A stretch of 15,027 nucleotides of DNA from Thermodesulfobacteriota bacterium (GTDB taxonomy: Bacteria > Desulfobacterota > Desulfomonilia > Desulfomonilales > Desulfomonilaceae): assembly GCA_030837305.1 (NCBI GenBank), contig JAUPKT010000462.1, positions 1-15,027 on the forward strand. The letters are read 5' to 3'. Positions 1 through 6,380 of this stretch are shown piece by piece (positions within the stretch are counted from its first letter, which is position 1; each line of letters begins with the position of its first letter). A program made the translations under genes and the position numbers. The notes beneath the pieces were generated by a model. It saw only the letters and a list, made by a program, of their open reading frames with translations, made no database searches and was not told where the DNA came from.

Positions 1-1
1 A

Positions 2-1096
2 ATGCCTCCTGTGTTGGTAAAAAAAGTAGTCGATCGGTACGGAAGGGTGCTCGAAGACAATACGAACAGATCTTTGGATCTCGAGCGTTTGGTCTCTGAA
101 GGTAGGAACATCTTTCCGAAAGGGGTCAGTTTGCAACCGGAAGGCAGAGTGGCGGGACTGAGCGTTGAAGATACCGAGATGCCGGGCAAGGGTTTTCCCA
201 CTGACGTTAGAGGCTTATCGACGATTGACAAGGGTCCGAATTTGGATATTCAAAGTTTTCTGGAGAATTCTTTTCCCGGGAGGAAACTCACCAGATTCTC
301 ACCTGAGCGAGTTATGTCCCCCGAGAGCGCCTACATGATGGCAAGCATGTTACGAGAGGTGTGTGTGACGGGGACTGCGAGTTCCGTTTCACGAATGAAA
401 AGGTCTGATCTGGCCGGCAAAACCGGCACAACCGATGACTGTACCGATGCATGGTTTATCGGTTTTAATCCTACATACACCACGGGCGTATGGATTGGTC
501 ATGATACCAAGGTCTCGCTAGGCCGAAAAGAATATGGGAATGTCGCTGCATTGCCCGTGTGGACAGATTTCATGAAAAAGGCGCTTGAAAAAGACGTCCC
601 AAGAGAATTACCTATTCCCCAACATGTCGTATTCCGCTATGACAGTAGGGCGTTTTCTGGTAATCCCCCAGTGAATGCACTGCAAGCAGGCCCGGATTTT
701 CCTGACAGCCACGGGATAAAGCCGTCTGTTTCGATTGACTTTGAGCGTTTGGGATTCTTGCCTTACGGTAGCCATGATTATGCTCCGTGGAGTCAGGAAC
801 CATTTGGACGGTCATTTCATAATGCTTATGGAGCGCATCCCATGCCCTCGACGGGACAGGCCTTGAGGCTGCTGTCTTCGTCCGGAGAAGACCTTGGGTA
901 TGGTGTATTGGCCAGAGACGAAAGGGGCAGAACTACGATAATGCCTGTATACGCAACTCGAGAGGATTGGTCTGCGTGGGGGCCTTCCCCGGCGGGGACT
1001 TGGGCTCGCCCTGAAACGAATCATCGCCGGACTCCTTATTGGGAAGGACAGCTTCCGCATTTCAATCAGAATTCCCATCATGGAATCGTTCGATGA
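2..1096 (+). CDS. mrcA: Penicillin-binding protein 1A, C-terminal part (5' partial)
   Basis: C-terminal part of a class A penicillin-binding protein, which polymerises and cross-links peptidoglycan in the periplasm. The window starts inside the gene: the glycosyltransferase domain and the catalytic SxxK serine lie upstream, and the ATG at base 2 is probably internal. What is visible is the end of the transpeptidase domain. The KTGT box sits at fragment residues 140-143 in the family context AGKTGTTDDCTDAWFIGF, followed by TTGVWIGHD and the closing ALPVWTDFM helix. Two things are unusual. About 70 residues (roughly 25-95) separate the KKVVDRYGRVLEDN strand from SPESAYMM, longer than I expect. 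About 150 residues follow the transpeptidase fold, rich in P, G, S, H and W, and I recognise no domain in them. The stop overlaps the next gene's start (ATGA). The family call is firm; the symbol is by similarity only. Confidence 0.9.
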   Translation: MPPVLVKKVVDRYGRVLEDNTNRSLDLERLVSEGRNIFPKGVSLQPEGRVAGLSVEDTEMPGKGFPTDVRGLSTIDKGPNLDIQSFLENSFPGRKLTRFSPERVMSPESAYMMASMLREVCVTGTASSVSRMKRSDLAGKTGTTDDCTDAWFIGFNPTYTTGVWIGHDTKVSLGRKEYGNVAALPVWTDFMKKALEKDVPRELPIPQHVVFRYDSRAFSGNPPVNALQAGPDFPDSHGIKPSVSIDFERLGFLPYGSHDYAPWSQEPFGRSFHNAYGAHPMPSTGQALRLLSSSGEDLGYGVLARDERGRTTIMPVYATREDWSAWGPSPAGTWARPETNHRRTPYWEGQLPHFNQNSHHGIVR

Positions 1097-2241
1097 CATC
1101 GGTGCGCAAGTGGTCGATTCGTGTAACCCTCGCGGTAATCTTTGCCTCGGGCATAGTGCTTGGCATGTGGCTCAACCGTTGCCGCATCTCACAGTCGGAT
1201 CTTCCCTCGGCATATCCCACGGCCTTTCAGCAGCCGCTGGAAAGCGGGGAAGCAGTGGTCATGAAAGTGTACCGTGAGGTAAGCCCCACTGTTGTCAACA
1301 TCATCACGATTCGCAAGGCCGTGAATTTTTGGATGCAGATCGTGCCTCAGCAGGCGGGTCAGGGCACCGGATTCGTCATTGACTCTGCGGGTCACATTCT
1401 CACGAACAACCATGTCATTGCGGGCGTAGATAACATTGAAGTCACGTTCATGGGTGGCAAGACGCTCCGTGCGGTCTTGGTCGGACGTGATCCAGTGAAT
1501 GATCTGGCCGTGATCAAAGTGGATCCATTCCCCCAGATGGCCGTGGCACCGTTGGGCAACTCCGACAACCTCTCTCCGGGTCAGCGAGTGATTGCAATTG
1601 GAAATCCGTTCGGGTTTCAACACACGGTGACGGCGGGATTCATCAGCGCGCTTCACCGGGACATGAATATCGGCCAACACACCCTCATGGATTTGATTCA
1701 GACTGATGCAGCAATTAATCCTGGGAACAGCGGCGGGCCGCTCATGAATTCCGCCGGGGAAGTGATCGGCATCAACACTGCTCTTGTAAATCCCACACCC
1801 ACCGGCGGTTTTACGGGGATTGGCCTCGCCGTGCCCATTAATCGAGCAAAAAGAGTTGCCAATCAAATCATCAAATTGGGCCGGCGGATTTACCCGTGGG
1901 AGGGAATTCGGTCATCTCTTAATTTGACTCCCCAGATCGCCAAGATTATTGGTCTACCGCCCGTAAGCGGCATATTAATTTACGAGGTAGCCCCTGGAAG
2001 CCCAGCAGAGAAAGCCGGCGTGCAGGGCGGCAACAGACTTGTCTACTTACGCGACAGGCCGGTGGTGCTGGGCGGGGATGTGCTGTTGGCAGTTGATGAT
2101 ATTCCCGTGACTACATTTGACGAATATCGAAATATCATTCTCCAAAAGAACATTGGGGATCAGGTTCGGCTCAGGATACTTCGCGGGTCCGTAGAGCACC
2201 AACTGCCCGTAACCCTGGAGGCCGACCCGAGAATCCCTTGA
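1093..2241 (+). CDS. htrA: HtrA/Deg-family serine protease with one PDZ domain
   Basis: Trypsin-like HtrA protease (382 aa), expected to act in periplasmic protein quality control. The catalytic triad is complete: His107 in TNNHVIAG, Asp137 in NDLAVIKVD and Ser213 in NPGNSGGPL. A basic N-terminus (VRKW) followed by a hydrophobic stretch at about residues 8-28 looks like an uncleaved signal anchor, so the enzyme is probably tethered to the inner membrane facing the periplasm. One PDZ domain covers about residues 285-375 (GSPAEKAGV, then LGGDVLLAVDDIPV); DegP has two. I chose the ATG at 1093 because it overlaps the stop of the penicillin-binding protein as ATGA, a sign of translational coupling. 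An in-frame start at 1039 would add 18 residues and put the anchor further in. The next gene begins 20 bases downstream. The subtype (DegQ- or DegS-like) cannot be settled by eye. Confidence 0.93.
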   Translation: MTSVRKWSIRVTLAVIFASGIVLGMWLNRCRISQSDLPSAYPTAFQQPLESGEAVVMKVYREVSPTVVNIITIRKAVNFWMQIVPQQAGQGTGFVIDSAGHILTNNHVIAGVDNIEVTFMGGKTLRAVLVGRDPVNDLAVIKVDPFPQMAVAPLGNSDNLSPGQRVIAIGNPFGFQHTVTAGFISALHRDMNIGQHTLMDLIQTDAAINPGNSGGPLMNSAGEVIGINTALVNPTPTGGFTGIGLAVPINRAKRVANQIIKLGRRIYPWEGIRSSLNLTPQIAKIIGLPPVSGILIYEVAPGSPAEKAGVQGGNRLVYLRDRPVVLGGDVLLAVDDIPVTTFDEYRNIILQKNIGDQVRLRILRGSVEHQLPVTLEADPRIP

Positions 2242-2261
2242 AGTGAGTCGGGAAACATCTG

Positions 2262-2891
2262 ATGCCCATATATGATGCTACGTTGCCGCTCGAAGAGGGA
2301 ATGGTGGCTTTCCCTGGGGACCCGGTATTTGGGTTGGAGAGGGTTCTAAAAACATCTTCCGGCGATGCTTTCAACCTGTCCCTTCTTAACATCTGTACAC
2401 ATACCGGCACGCACGTAGACCCTCCCGCCCATTACATTGAAGGGGGCGCGTCTGTGGATGAACTGCCTTTGGACGCCCTCATTGGGCCCGGCTTGGTCAT
2501 GGGACTGCCGGGTGTGAGACGTGTTGACGCAAATACGTTACGCAAAGGAGATTTGCAGGGTCGGACACGTGTACTCTTCAAGACTGATAACAGCAGCCGT
2601 CTGCGTTCACGAACCTTTTGTGAGGATTTTGTTCATCTCACGGAGGACGGCGCTCTATACCTTGTGGAGGCAGGTGTTCGCCTCGTGGGGATCGACTATG
2701 TGTCCATAGAGCGTTTTGGCAATATAGGCGCCCCTGTTCACCACATTCTTCTCTCCGCCGGTGTTGTCATTGTAGAAACCTTGGACTTACAGCACGTGCC
2801 GGTGGGGCTTTGTGACGTATACTGCCTGCCATTGCGGATTCGATGCGGAGACGGAGCCCCCGCGAGGGTTCTCGTTCGGACGGAAAATTAG
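2262..2891 (+). CDS. Putative cyclase / kynurenine formamidase-like metal hydrolase
   Basis: Member of the cyclase family (PF04199 type), which includes bacterial kynurenine formamidase KynB and other metal-dependent hydrolases and cyclases. The signature HTGTHVDPPAH lies at residues 47-57, giving candidate metal ligands His47, His51, Asp53 and His57. The second catalytic pair is also present: His160 (or His161) in APVHHILL and Glu172 in VIVETLDL, spaced as I remember for KynB. At 209 aa it is full length for the family. A GGGA at 2250-2253 lies 8 bases before the ATG. It follows the protease gene by 20 bases and is probably cotranscribed with it; it converges on the IclR gene. No tryptophan-catabolic partner (kynureninase, tryptophan dioxygenase) is in the window, so the substrate is open. 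A ring-opening or ring-closing step in the same catabolic route as the nearby Mo hydroxylase is conceivable but inferred only from proximity. Confidence 0.85.
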   Translation: MPIYDATLPLEEGMVAFPGDPVFGLERVLKTSSGDAFNLSLLNICTHTGTHVDPPAHYIEGGASVDELPLDALIGPGLVMGLPGVRRVDANTLRKGDLQGRTRVLFKTDNSSRLRSRTFCEDFVHLTEDGALYLVEAGVRLVGIDYVSIERFGNIGAPVHHILLSAGVVIVETLDLQHVPVGLCDVYCLPLRIRCGDGAPARVLVRTEN

Positions 2892-2906
2892 ACGGGTTGG
2901 AAAGAC

Positions 2907-2936
2907 CTACGCGGCACTGTTCATGCTCACGCGTAG
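2907..2936. other. Inverted repeat between convergent genes
   Basis: Perfect 7-base arms CTACGCG (2907-2913) and CGCGTAG (2930-2936), with a short GCA/TGC pair inside the loop. It lies where the cyclase and iclR genes converge and its right arm overlaps the last codons of iclR. There is no T-tract on either side, so it is not a classical intrinsic terminator. It may still form an RNA hairpin that ends or stabilises both messages. Confidence 0.3.
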
Positions 2937-3727
2937 CCGTTGCTTATTGCATGGGATATTTCTTGTCCCGTCTCCACGGTAAGCCTCTGAATAGTTTCCA
3001 AATCGACTGAACTGTGTTGCCAGTCGAGACTCACCAACCAAAAACCTGCCACCATTCTCATGCGATTCTTCTTGCCGTAGAAGATTGGGGCAGCAACCGC
3101 ACGGCAGTTGGCTATGTATTCGCCCGTATCTACTGCGAAGCCGGCATCGCGCACTCGCTTGAGGTCTCGCTTATAATCGTCTGGATCTGTGATTGAATTG
3201 GACGTAAAACTGGGAAGGGGTGTCGCTGCCAGGATTTCTTCAAGTCTTTTCTCGTCGAGATACGCGAGAAAGATTTTTCCTGCCGCACCTGCGAAGATGG
3301 AAAGTCTCGTGCCGGGTTTCGCCGTGACTTTCAACTCCTTTGAAGTCTCGACTTGATCAAGGGTAAGAAGGTTTTGTCCTACTAGAACACCCAAGAATAT
3401 GTCTTCCCTCAATAGGTTACTTAATTTCTCAAGAAATGGCCTTGCCATGTTTACCAGCGGCACCCTCACATTTGCCATGGAAATCAAATCTTTCATTGCG
3501 TGACCGCATGTGTATGCTCTTGTAATGGGGTCTCGCAGCACCCAGCCTGATGACTCCAGGGCGGTGAGGATTCCGTGTGTTGTCGATTTTGCAAGGGACA
3601 ACCGAGAGGCAATATCGCTCAGCCCTGGGTTCTCCGTTGACCTTACGATGAATCGGAGAATACGCATGGCTTTTGTCACGATGGGCGCAGCGTACGCGAT
3701 GGGATACACGTCTGTTTTCGTACTCAT
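2927..3727 (-). CDS. IclR-family transcriptional regulator
   Basis: IclR-type regulator of 266 aa with the usual two-domain layout. The N-terminal winged helix-turn-helix spans about residues 15-75: IVTKAMRILRFIV, then LSDIASRLSLAKSTTHGILTAL as the HTH, then GWVLRD in the wing. The effector domain shows GTRLSIFAGAAGKIFLAYL and GFAVDTGEYIANCRAVAAPIF, matching the family's small-molecule pocket region. I start at the ATG at 3727, which has GGTGA 8 bases upstream; a TTG at 3766 would add 13 residues with no better ribosome site. It is divergent from the cysteine-rich gene and the Mo-hydroxylase genes, the usual arrangement for an IclR protein controlling a catabolic operon, so those genes are its likely targets. 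The inducer is unknown. Whether it activates or represses cannot be told from sequence. Confidence 0.92.
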   Translation of the reverse strand: MSTKTDVYPIAYAAPIVTKAMRILRFIVRSTENPGLSDIASRLSLAKSTTHGILTALESSGWVLRDPITRAYTCGHAMKDLISMANVRVPLVNMARPFLEKLSNLLREDIFLGVLVGQNLLTLDQVETSKELKVTAKPGTRLSIFAGAAGKIFLAYLDEKRLEEILAATPLPSFTSNSITDPDDYKRDLKRVRDAGFAVDTGEYIANCRAVAAPIFYGKKNRMRMVAGFWLVSLDWQHSSVDLETIQRLTVETGQEISHAISNGYA

Positions 3728-3774
3728 ATGCGTTTCACCAACAGAAATTTCTTGGGAGATGGGCAAGCAATTGG

Positions 3775-3788
3775 TTCATGATTATGAA
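3775..3788. promoter_or_regulatory. Candidate IclR operator (palindrome)
   Basis: TTCAT-GATT-ATGAA is a perfect 5-base inverted repeat with a 4-base centre, similar in size and shape to IclR-family operators. It lies just downstream of the predicted regulator start point, where a bound protein could block the regulator's own transcription. Short A/T-rich palindromes also arise by chance, so this is a candidate only. Confidence 0.3.
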
Positions 3789-3797
3789 TTGTTTTCC

Positions 3798-3826
3798 TTG
3801 GTAACGTTTCCCGTCCTGATTGTCAA
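3798..3826 (-). promoter_or_regulatory. Possible promoter of the iclR gene
   Basis: On the minus strand a consensus -35 TTGACA (3826-3821) is followed after 17 bases by TACCAA (3803-3798), a poor -10 match. The perfect -35 and correct spacing favour it, while the -10 is weak, as expected for a lowly expressed or activator-dependent regulator gene. The start point would fall near 3791. Confidence 0.3.
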
Positions 3827-3853
3827 TGAATTTCAATATGGCTCGGTTATGGC

Positions 3854-3882
3854 TTGACACCCCTTTTCTGCGCAGCTATTGT
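3854..3882 (+). promoter_or_regulatory. Sigma-70-like promoter of the divergent operon
   Basis: A consensus -35 TTGACA (3854-3859), a 17-base spacer and TATTGT (3877-3882, 4 of 6 matches) as -10. It faces right, towards the cysteine-rich gene, with a start point near 3889. That places the GTG at 3892 almost at the mRNA end and so supports the ATG at 3931 as the real start. Only about 27 bases separate this -35 from the one facing left, so one regulator could act on both. Confidence 0.5.
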
Positions 3883-3930
3883 TGAATACCGGTGTTCTTG
3901 GTACAGAATATTGAGCACAGGTTTCATGAA

Positions 3931-4701
3931 ATGCGGATCAAATTTTCTGATATATATCGAGCAACCTTACCTTTTCACTCGGGAAACGAAGGTTGGATTG
4001 GCCTGGAACCTCATGGTTTGGAATATCATGTGGTGGTTCCGGTGGACGTACAGATTGCAAAGGGAGTTATGGCGTGCAACCTTCCCACTGATGGAACTCC
4101 TTTTGGAGGCTATTCCGGCTGGATCTACTTCCGTTGCCTCACCTATGCCATGAACGAAGGAGACCGCGAGGAGGACAGACGTCTGGCCGCGGCCTTGCAG
4201 AACCGGGAGGCCCTCATTGATTTTGCGTCAAGTCGAGGAATTGAGTTGGTCATAGACCCCACGGACAGTCTCATCCCCAAGGTCGGGAAATTAGGAAGCG
4301 GTTCGGTCGTTCGGCAAGATGACGAAGTACAGAGCCCTGGTGTTGCATCATGTATTCAGTCAGCGGGAGCCGGTAGGCGATTAATCAGGTGTAAAGGCTG
4401 CCAAAGGACGTGGGAAACCATAGCGAAATTGTTGGGGGACTCGGCGGTGAGAATCTATCGGTATAGAGCCGACATAGACGATTTTCGGCGAGGATCGTAT
4501 GTTTTTGGTCATGATTGTGGGTCCAATGTGGAGGTACCGGTTCGGTGGTTTGGGCGTTCTCGATTGTCAGGAAAATCGTTGGCGGGTTCACACGCGTGCC
4601 CGGGTTTGTGTTATTATGAACAGTCTCTGTCCGAGTGTAACGCCGTATGTGAAGGCTCAGTTTTTAGGCGTCTGGCGAATAGATTAAGGACCAGAGCCTA
4701 A
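3931..4701 (+). CDS. Cysteine-rich protein of unknown function
   Basis: A 256-aa protein whose family I do not recognise with certainty. The N-terminal two thirds carry no familiar motif (WIGLEPHGLEYHVVVPVD; later ELVIDPTDSLIPK). The C-terminal third has an ordered set of possible metal ligands: Cys154-x2-Cys157, His194-x-Cys196 (GHDCG), His221-x-Cys223-x3-Cys227 (HACPGLC), and Cys236-x3-Cys240. This could bind zinc or an iron-sulfur cluster. From memory, uncharacterised Desulfobacterota proteins carry a similar tail (H-x-CG, then CPGxC, then CxAxC), but I could not verify this. There is no signal peptide or membrane segment, so it is probably cytoplasmic. It is the first gene after the rightward promoter and lies 138 bases before the Mo hydroxylase, which suggests a linked role such as electron transfer, maturation or sensing. 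The ribosome site before 3931 is weak; a GTG at 3892 is the alternative start. Confidence 0.65.
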   Translation: MRIKFSDIYRATLPFHSGNEGWIGLEPHGLEYHVVVPVDVQIAKGVMACNLPTDGTPFGGYSGWIYFRCLTYAMNEGDREEDRRLAAALQNREALIDFASSRGIELVIDPTDSLIPKVGKLGSGSVVRQDDEVQSPGVASCIQSAGAGRRLIRCKGCQRTWETIAKLLGDSAVRIYRYRADIDDFRRGSYVFGHDCGSNVEVPVRWFGRSRLSGKSLAGSHACPGLCYYEQSLSECNAVCEGSVFRRLANRLRTRA

Positions 4702-4839
4702 CATTGCAGGGACGTTTTTGTGAAGGAACCCGTATGCACACAGGCTTGCAGGGGATTTATGGAGCTATGGGCATACGAGTGACCGTTAGTGGGGACAAGA
4801 TCAGCACTTTTCTAACACTCTCAACAGGAGGAAGAGAGC

Positions 4840-5727
4840 ATGCTCCTGCCAAAATTTTCTTATCACGAACCTTCGACTTTGGAAGAAGCTCTCCAGTTGT
4901 TATCGTCGCTTGGAGGCAATGCCAAGGTACTCGCAGGCGGTACTGATCTTCTTGTGAGGATGAAGCAGAAGATCGATAAGCCTGCCCATGTGATTTCCAT
5001 AGCGAGGGTGCCGGGCATGGACACCATTGTGCCGCGCAATGGACACGCAGTGACTGTGGGTGCTGCAGTAACAGCCCGACAATTGGCGGACCATGAATTT
5101 ATTCATGATCATTTTGCGCCGTTGGCCCTGGCTGCTGGGAGACTAGGTGCACCCATGATAAGGAATCGTGCGACCATCGGCGGCAATTTGGTCAATGCGC
5201 GACCTGCTGCAGATTTGCCTCCGGCGTGCATGGTTCTCAACTCTTCTGTCACTTTGAAGAGTCTGTCTGGGGAACGGCAAGTTTCAGTAAACGATTTTTT
5301 TAAGGGTCCGGGCCAGTGTGTGATTGAGCCCCATGAGTTGATGCTCTCCATCGACATAGACACTCCTCCACCGTGGAGCGGAGGAGCTTACATAAAGTTA
5401 GGGGCTCGGAAGACTCTGGAAATATCCATGGTGAATGTTGCTGCAATGTTGACGTTGCAGGGACCTGAAGGGCCGATCGTGGATGCGCGCGTGGCGTTGG
5501 GTGCAGTGGCCCCGACCCCCGTCAGGGCCTATGCGGCGGAGGAACTTCTCGTGGGTAGCAATCCTTCGGAGGAATTGTTCCATCAGGCCGGTGCAATAGG
5601 TGTCGGTATATGCAGTCCGATAACGGACCATCGCGGCACTATGGAGTATCGCTGCATGATGATTGAGGTATTGACCAAGAGATGCTTGATCCAGGCATGG
5701 GAGAAGGCTCGCTCGTGGAAGCCGTGA
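4840..5727 (+). CDS. Molybdenum hydroxylase, FAD-binding subunit (CoxM/XdhB type)
   Basis: Medium subunit of a xanthine-oxidase-family hydroxylase. It binds FAD and passes electrons from the 2Fe-2S subunit to an acceptor. At 295 aa it is full length. The two FAD contact motifs are AGGTDLL (from residue 32) and ATIGGNLVNA (from 111), followed by ADLPPA. The C-terminal CO-dehydrogenase-flavoprotein domain ends in the expected DHRGTMEYRCMMIEVLTKR. The 4Fe-4S insertion with clustered cysteines that marks the beta subunit of 4-hydroxybenzoyl-CoA reductase is absent after ADLPPA, which argues against that enzyme. AGGAGG at 4826-4831, 8 bases before the ATG, is a strong ribosome site. It is the first of three subunit genes. 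The 138-base gap before it shows no convincing promoter, so it is probably read from upstream. The family is firm; the substrate is unknown. Confidence 0.93.
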   Translation: MLLPKFSYHEPSTLEEALQLLSSLGGNAKVLAGGTDLLVRMKQKIDKPAHVISIARVPGMDTIVPRNGHAVTVGAAVTARQLADHEFIHDHFAPLALAAGRLGAPMIRNRATIGGNLVNARPAADLPPACMVLNSSVTLKSLSGERQVSVNDFFKGPGQCVIEPHELMLSIDIDTPPPWSGGAYIKLGARKTLEISMVNVAAMLTLQGPEGPIVDARVALGAVAPTPVRAYAAEELLVGSNPSEELFHQAGAIGVGICSPITDHRGTMEYRCMMIEVLTKRCLIQAWEKARSWKP

Positions 5728-5896
5728 ATATCGTGGGCCTCTCTATAAGGCACGCGTTCGCTCCTTGTTGCGTGCACAGGCGTAACGCGATTGAGTTTAG
5801 TGAACACCAATGTCGTACGGGATTCTTAGGGCGTCTGGGAGACGACCTACTCGACGAAAAGCTCGAACTCAGTGTCGGCTGTTTGGAGAAGAGGAT
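5728..5896. other. Unexplained 169-base gap inside the Mo-hydroxylase operon
   Basis: Between the FAD and 2Fe-2S subunit genes, which are usually tightly packed. I see no good promoter, hairpin or small gene. An in-frame ATG at 5810 would only extend the next protein by 29 arginine-rich residues that are not part of the family. The gap may be neutral or hold a control element I cannot recognise. Confidence 0.4.
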
Positions 5897-6379
5897 ATGA
5901 AGACCTTAATTAGTTTGGTTGTAAATGGTGAGTCGGTTGAAAGCGCAGTAGACTCGAACGTAACGCTGCTGCAGTTTCTCAGGGAGGATCTCGGTCTTAC
6001 CGGTACAAAACATGGTTGCGGTCTCGGGGACTGCGGAGCGTGTACGGTTATCATGGACGGACAACCGGTCAACTCCTGCCTGGTGCTTGCGGTCCAGGCC
6101 AACGGGAGGGAGATTCTCACCATTGAAGGTTTGGCGGAGAACGGCAAACTGCACCCCATTCAGCAGGCCTTTGTGGAAAAGGGTGCTATACAGTGCGGTT
6201 TTTGTACTCCTGGGATGATTCTTTCAGCCAAGGCGTTGTTGGCTGAAAAGCCAAAGCCGACAGAGCAGGAAATTCGGATGGCAATATCGGGTAATCTGTG
6301 TCGATGTACCGGTTATCAGAAGATTGTTGAGGCCATTCAAGAGGCGGCGAAGTCCATCGAGGCGACGGAGGCATCGTAA
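5897..6379 (+). CDS. Molybdenum hydroxylase, 2Fe-2S subunit (CoxS type)
   Basis: Small subunit (160 aa) that carries two 2Fe-2S clusters and relays electrons from the molybdenum centre to FAD. The plant-ferredoxin-type cluster is bound by Cys41, Cys46, Cys49 and Cys61 ([13 protein letters not shown], then NSC). The second cluster, in the four-helix domain, is bound by Cys100, Cys103, Cys135 and Cys137 ([17 protein letters not shown]). All eight ligands are present. I start at the ATG at 5897, preceded by GGAGAAGAGG (5885-5894), which gives the standard N-terminus of the family. It is followed by the large-subunit gene after one base. The family call is certain. Confidence 0.96.
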   Translation: MKTLISLVVNGESVESAVDSNVTLLQFLREDLGLTGTKHGCGLGDCGACTVIMDGQPVNSCLVLAVQANGREILTIEGLAENGKLHPIQQAFVEKGAIQCGFCTPGMILSAKALLAEKPKPTEQEIRMAISGNLCRCTGYQKIVEAIQEAAKSIEATEAS

Positions 6380-6380
6380 A

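Noticed and set aside
1189..1866. Antisense open frame of 225 codons inside htrA
   Set aside because: It is a shadow of the protease gene, with no recognisable protein features.
3728..3766. TTG start at 3766 for the iclR gene
   Set aside because: It would add 13 residues outside the family fold; the ATG at 3727 has a better placed GGTGA.
4704..4946. Small open frame between the cysteine-rich gene and the FAD subunit
   Set aside because: It overlaps the FAD-subunit gene by more than 100 bases, has no good ribosome site and no protein-like character.
5810..5896. Upstream ATG at 5810 for the 2Fe-2S subunit
   Set aside because: It adds 29 arginine-rich residues before the conserved N-terminus; the ATG at 5897 has a strong ribosome site.
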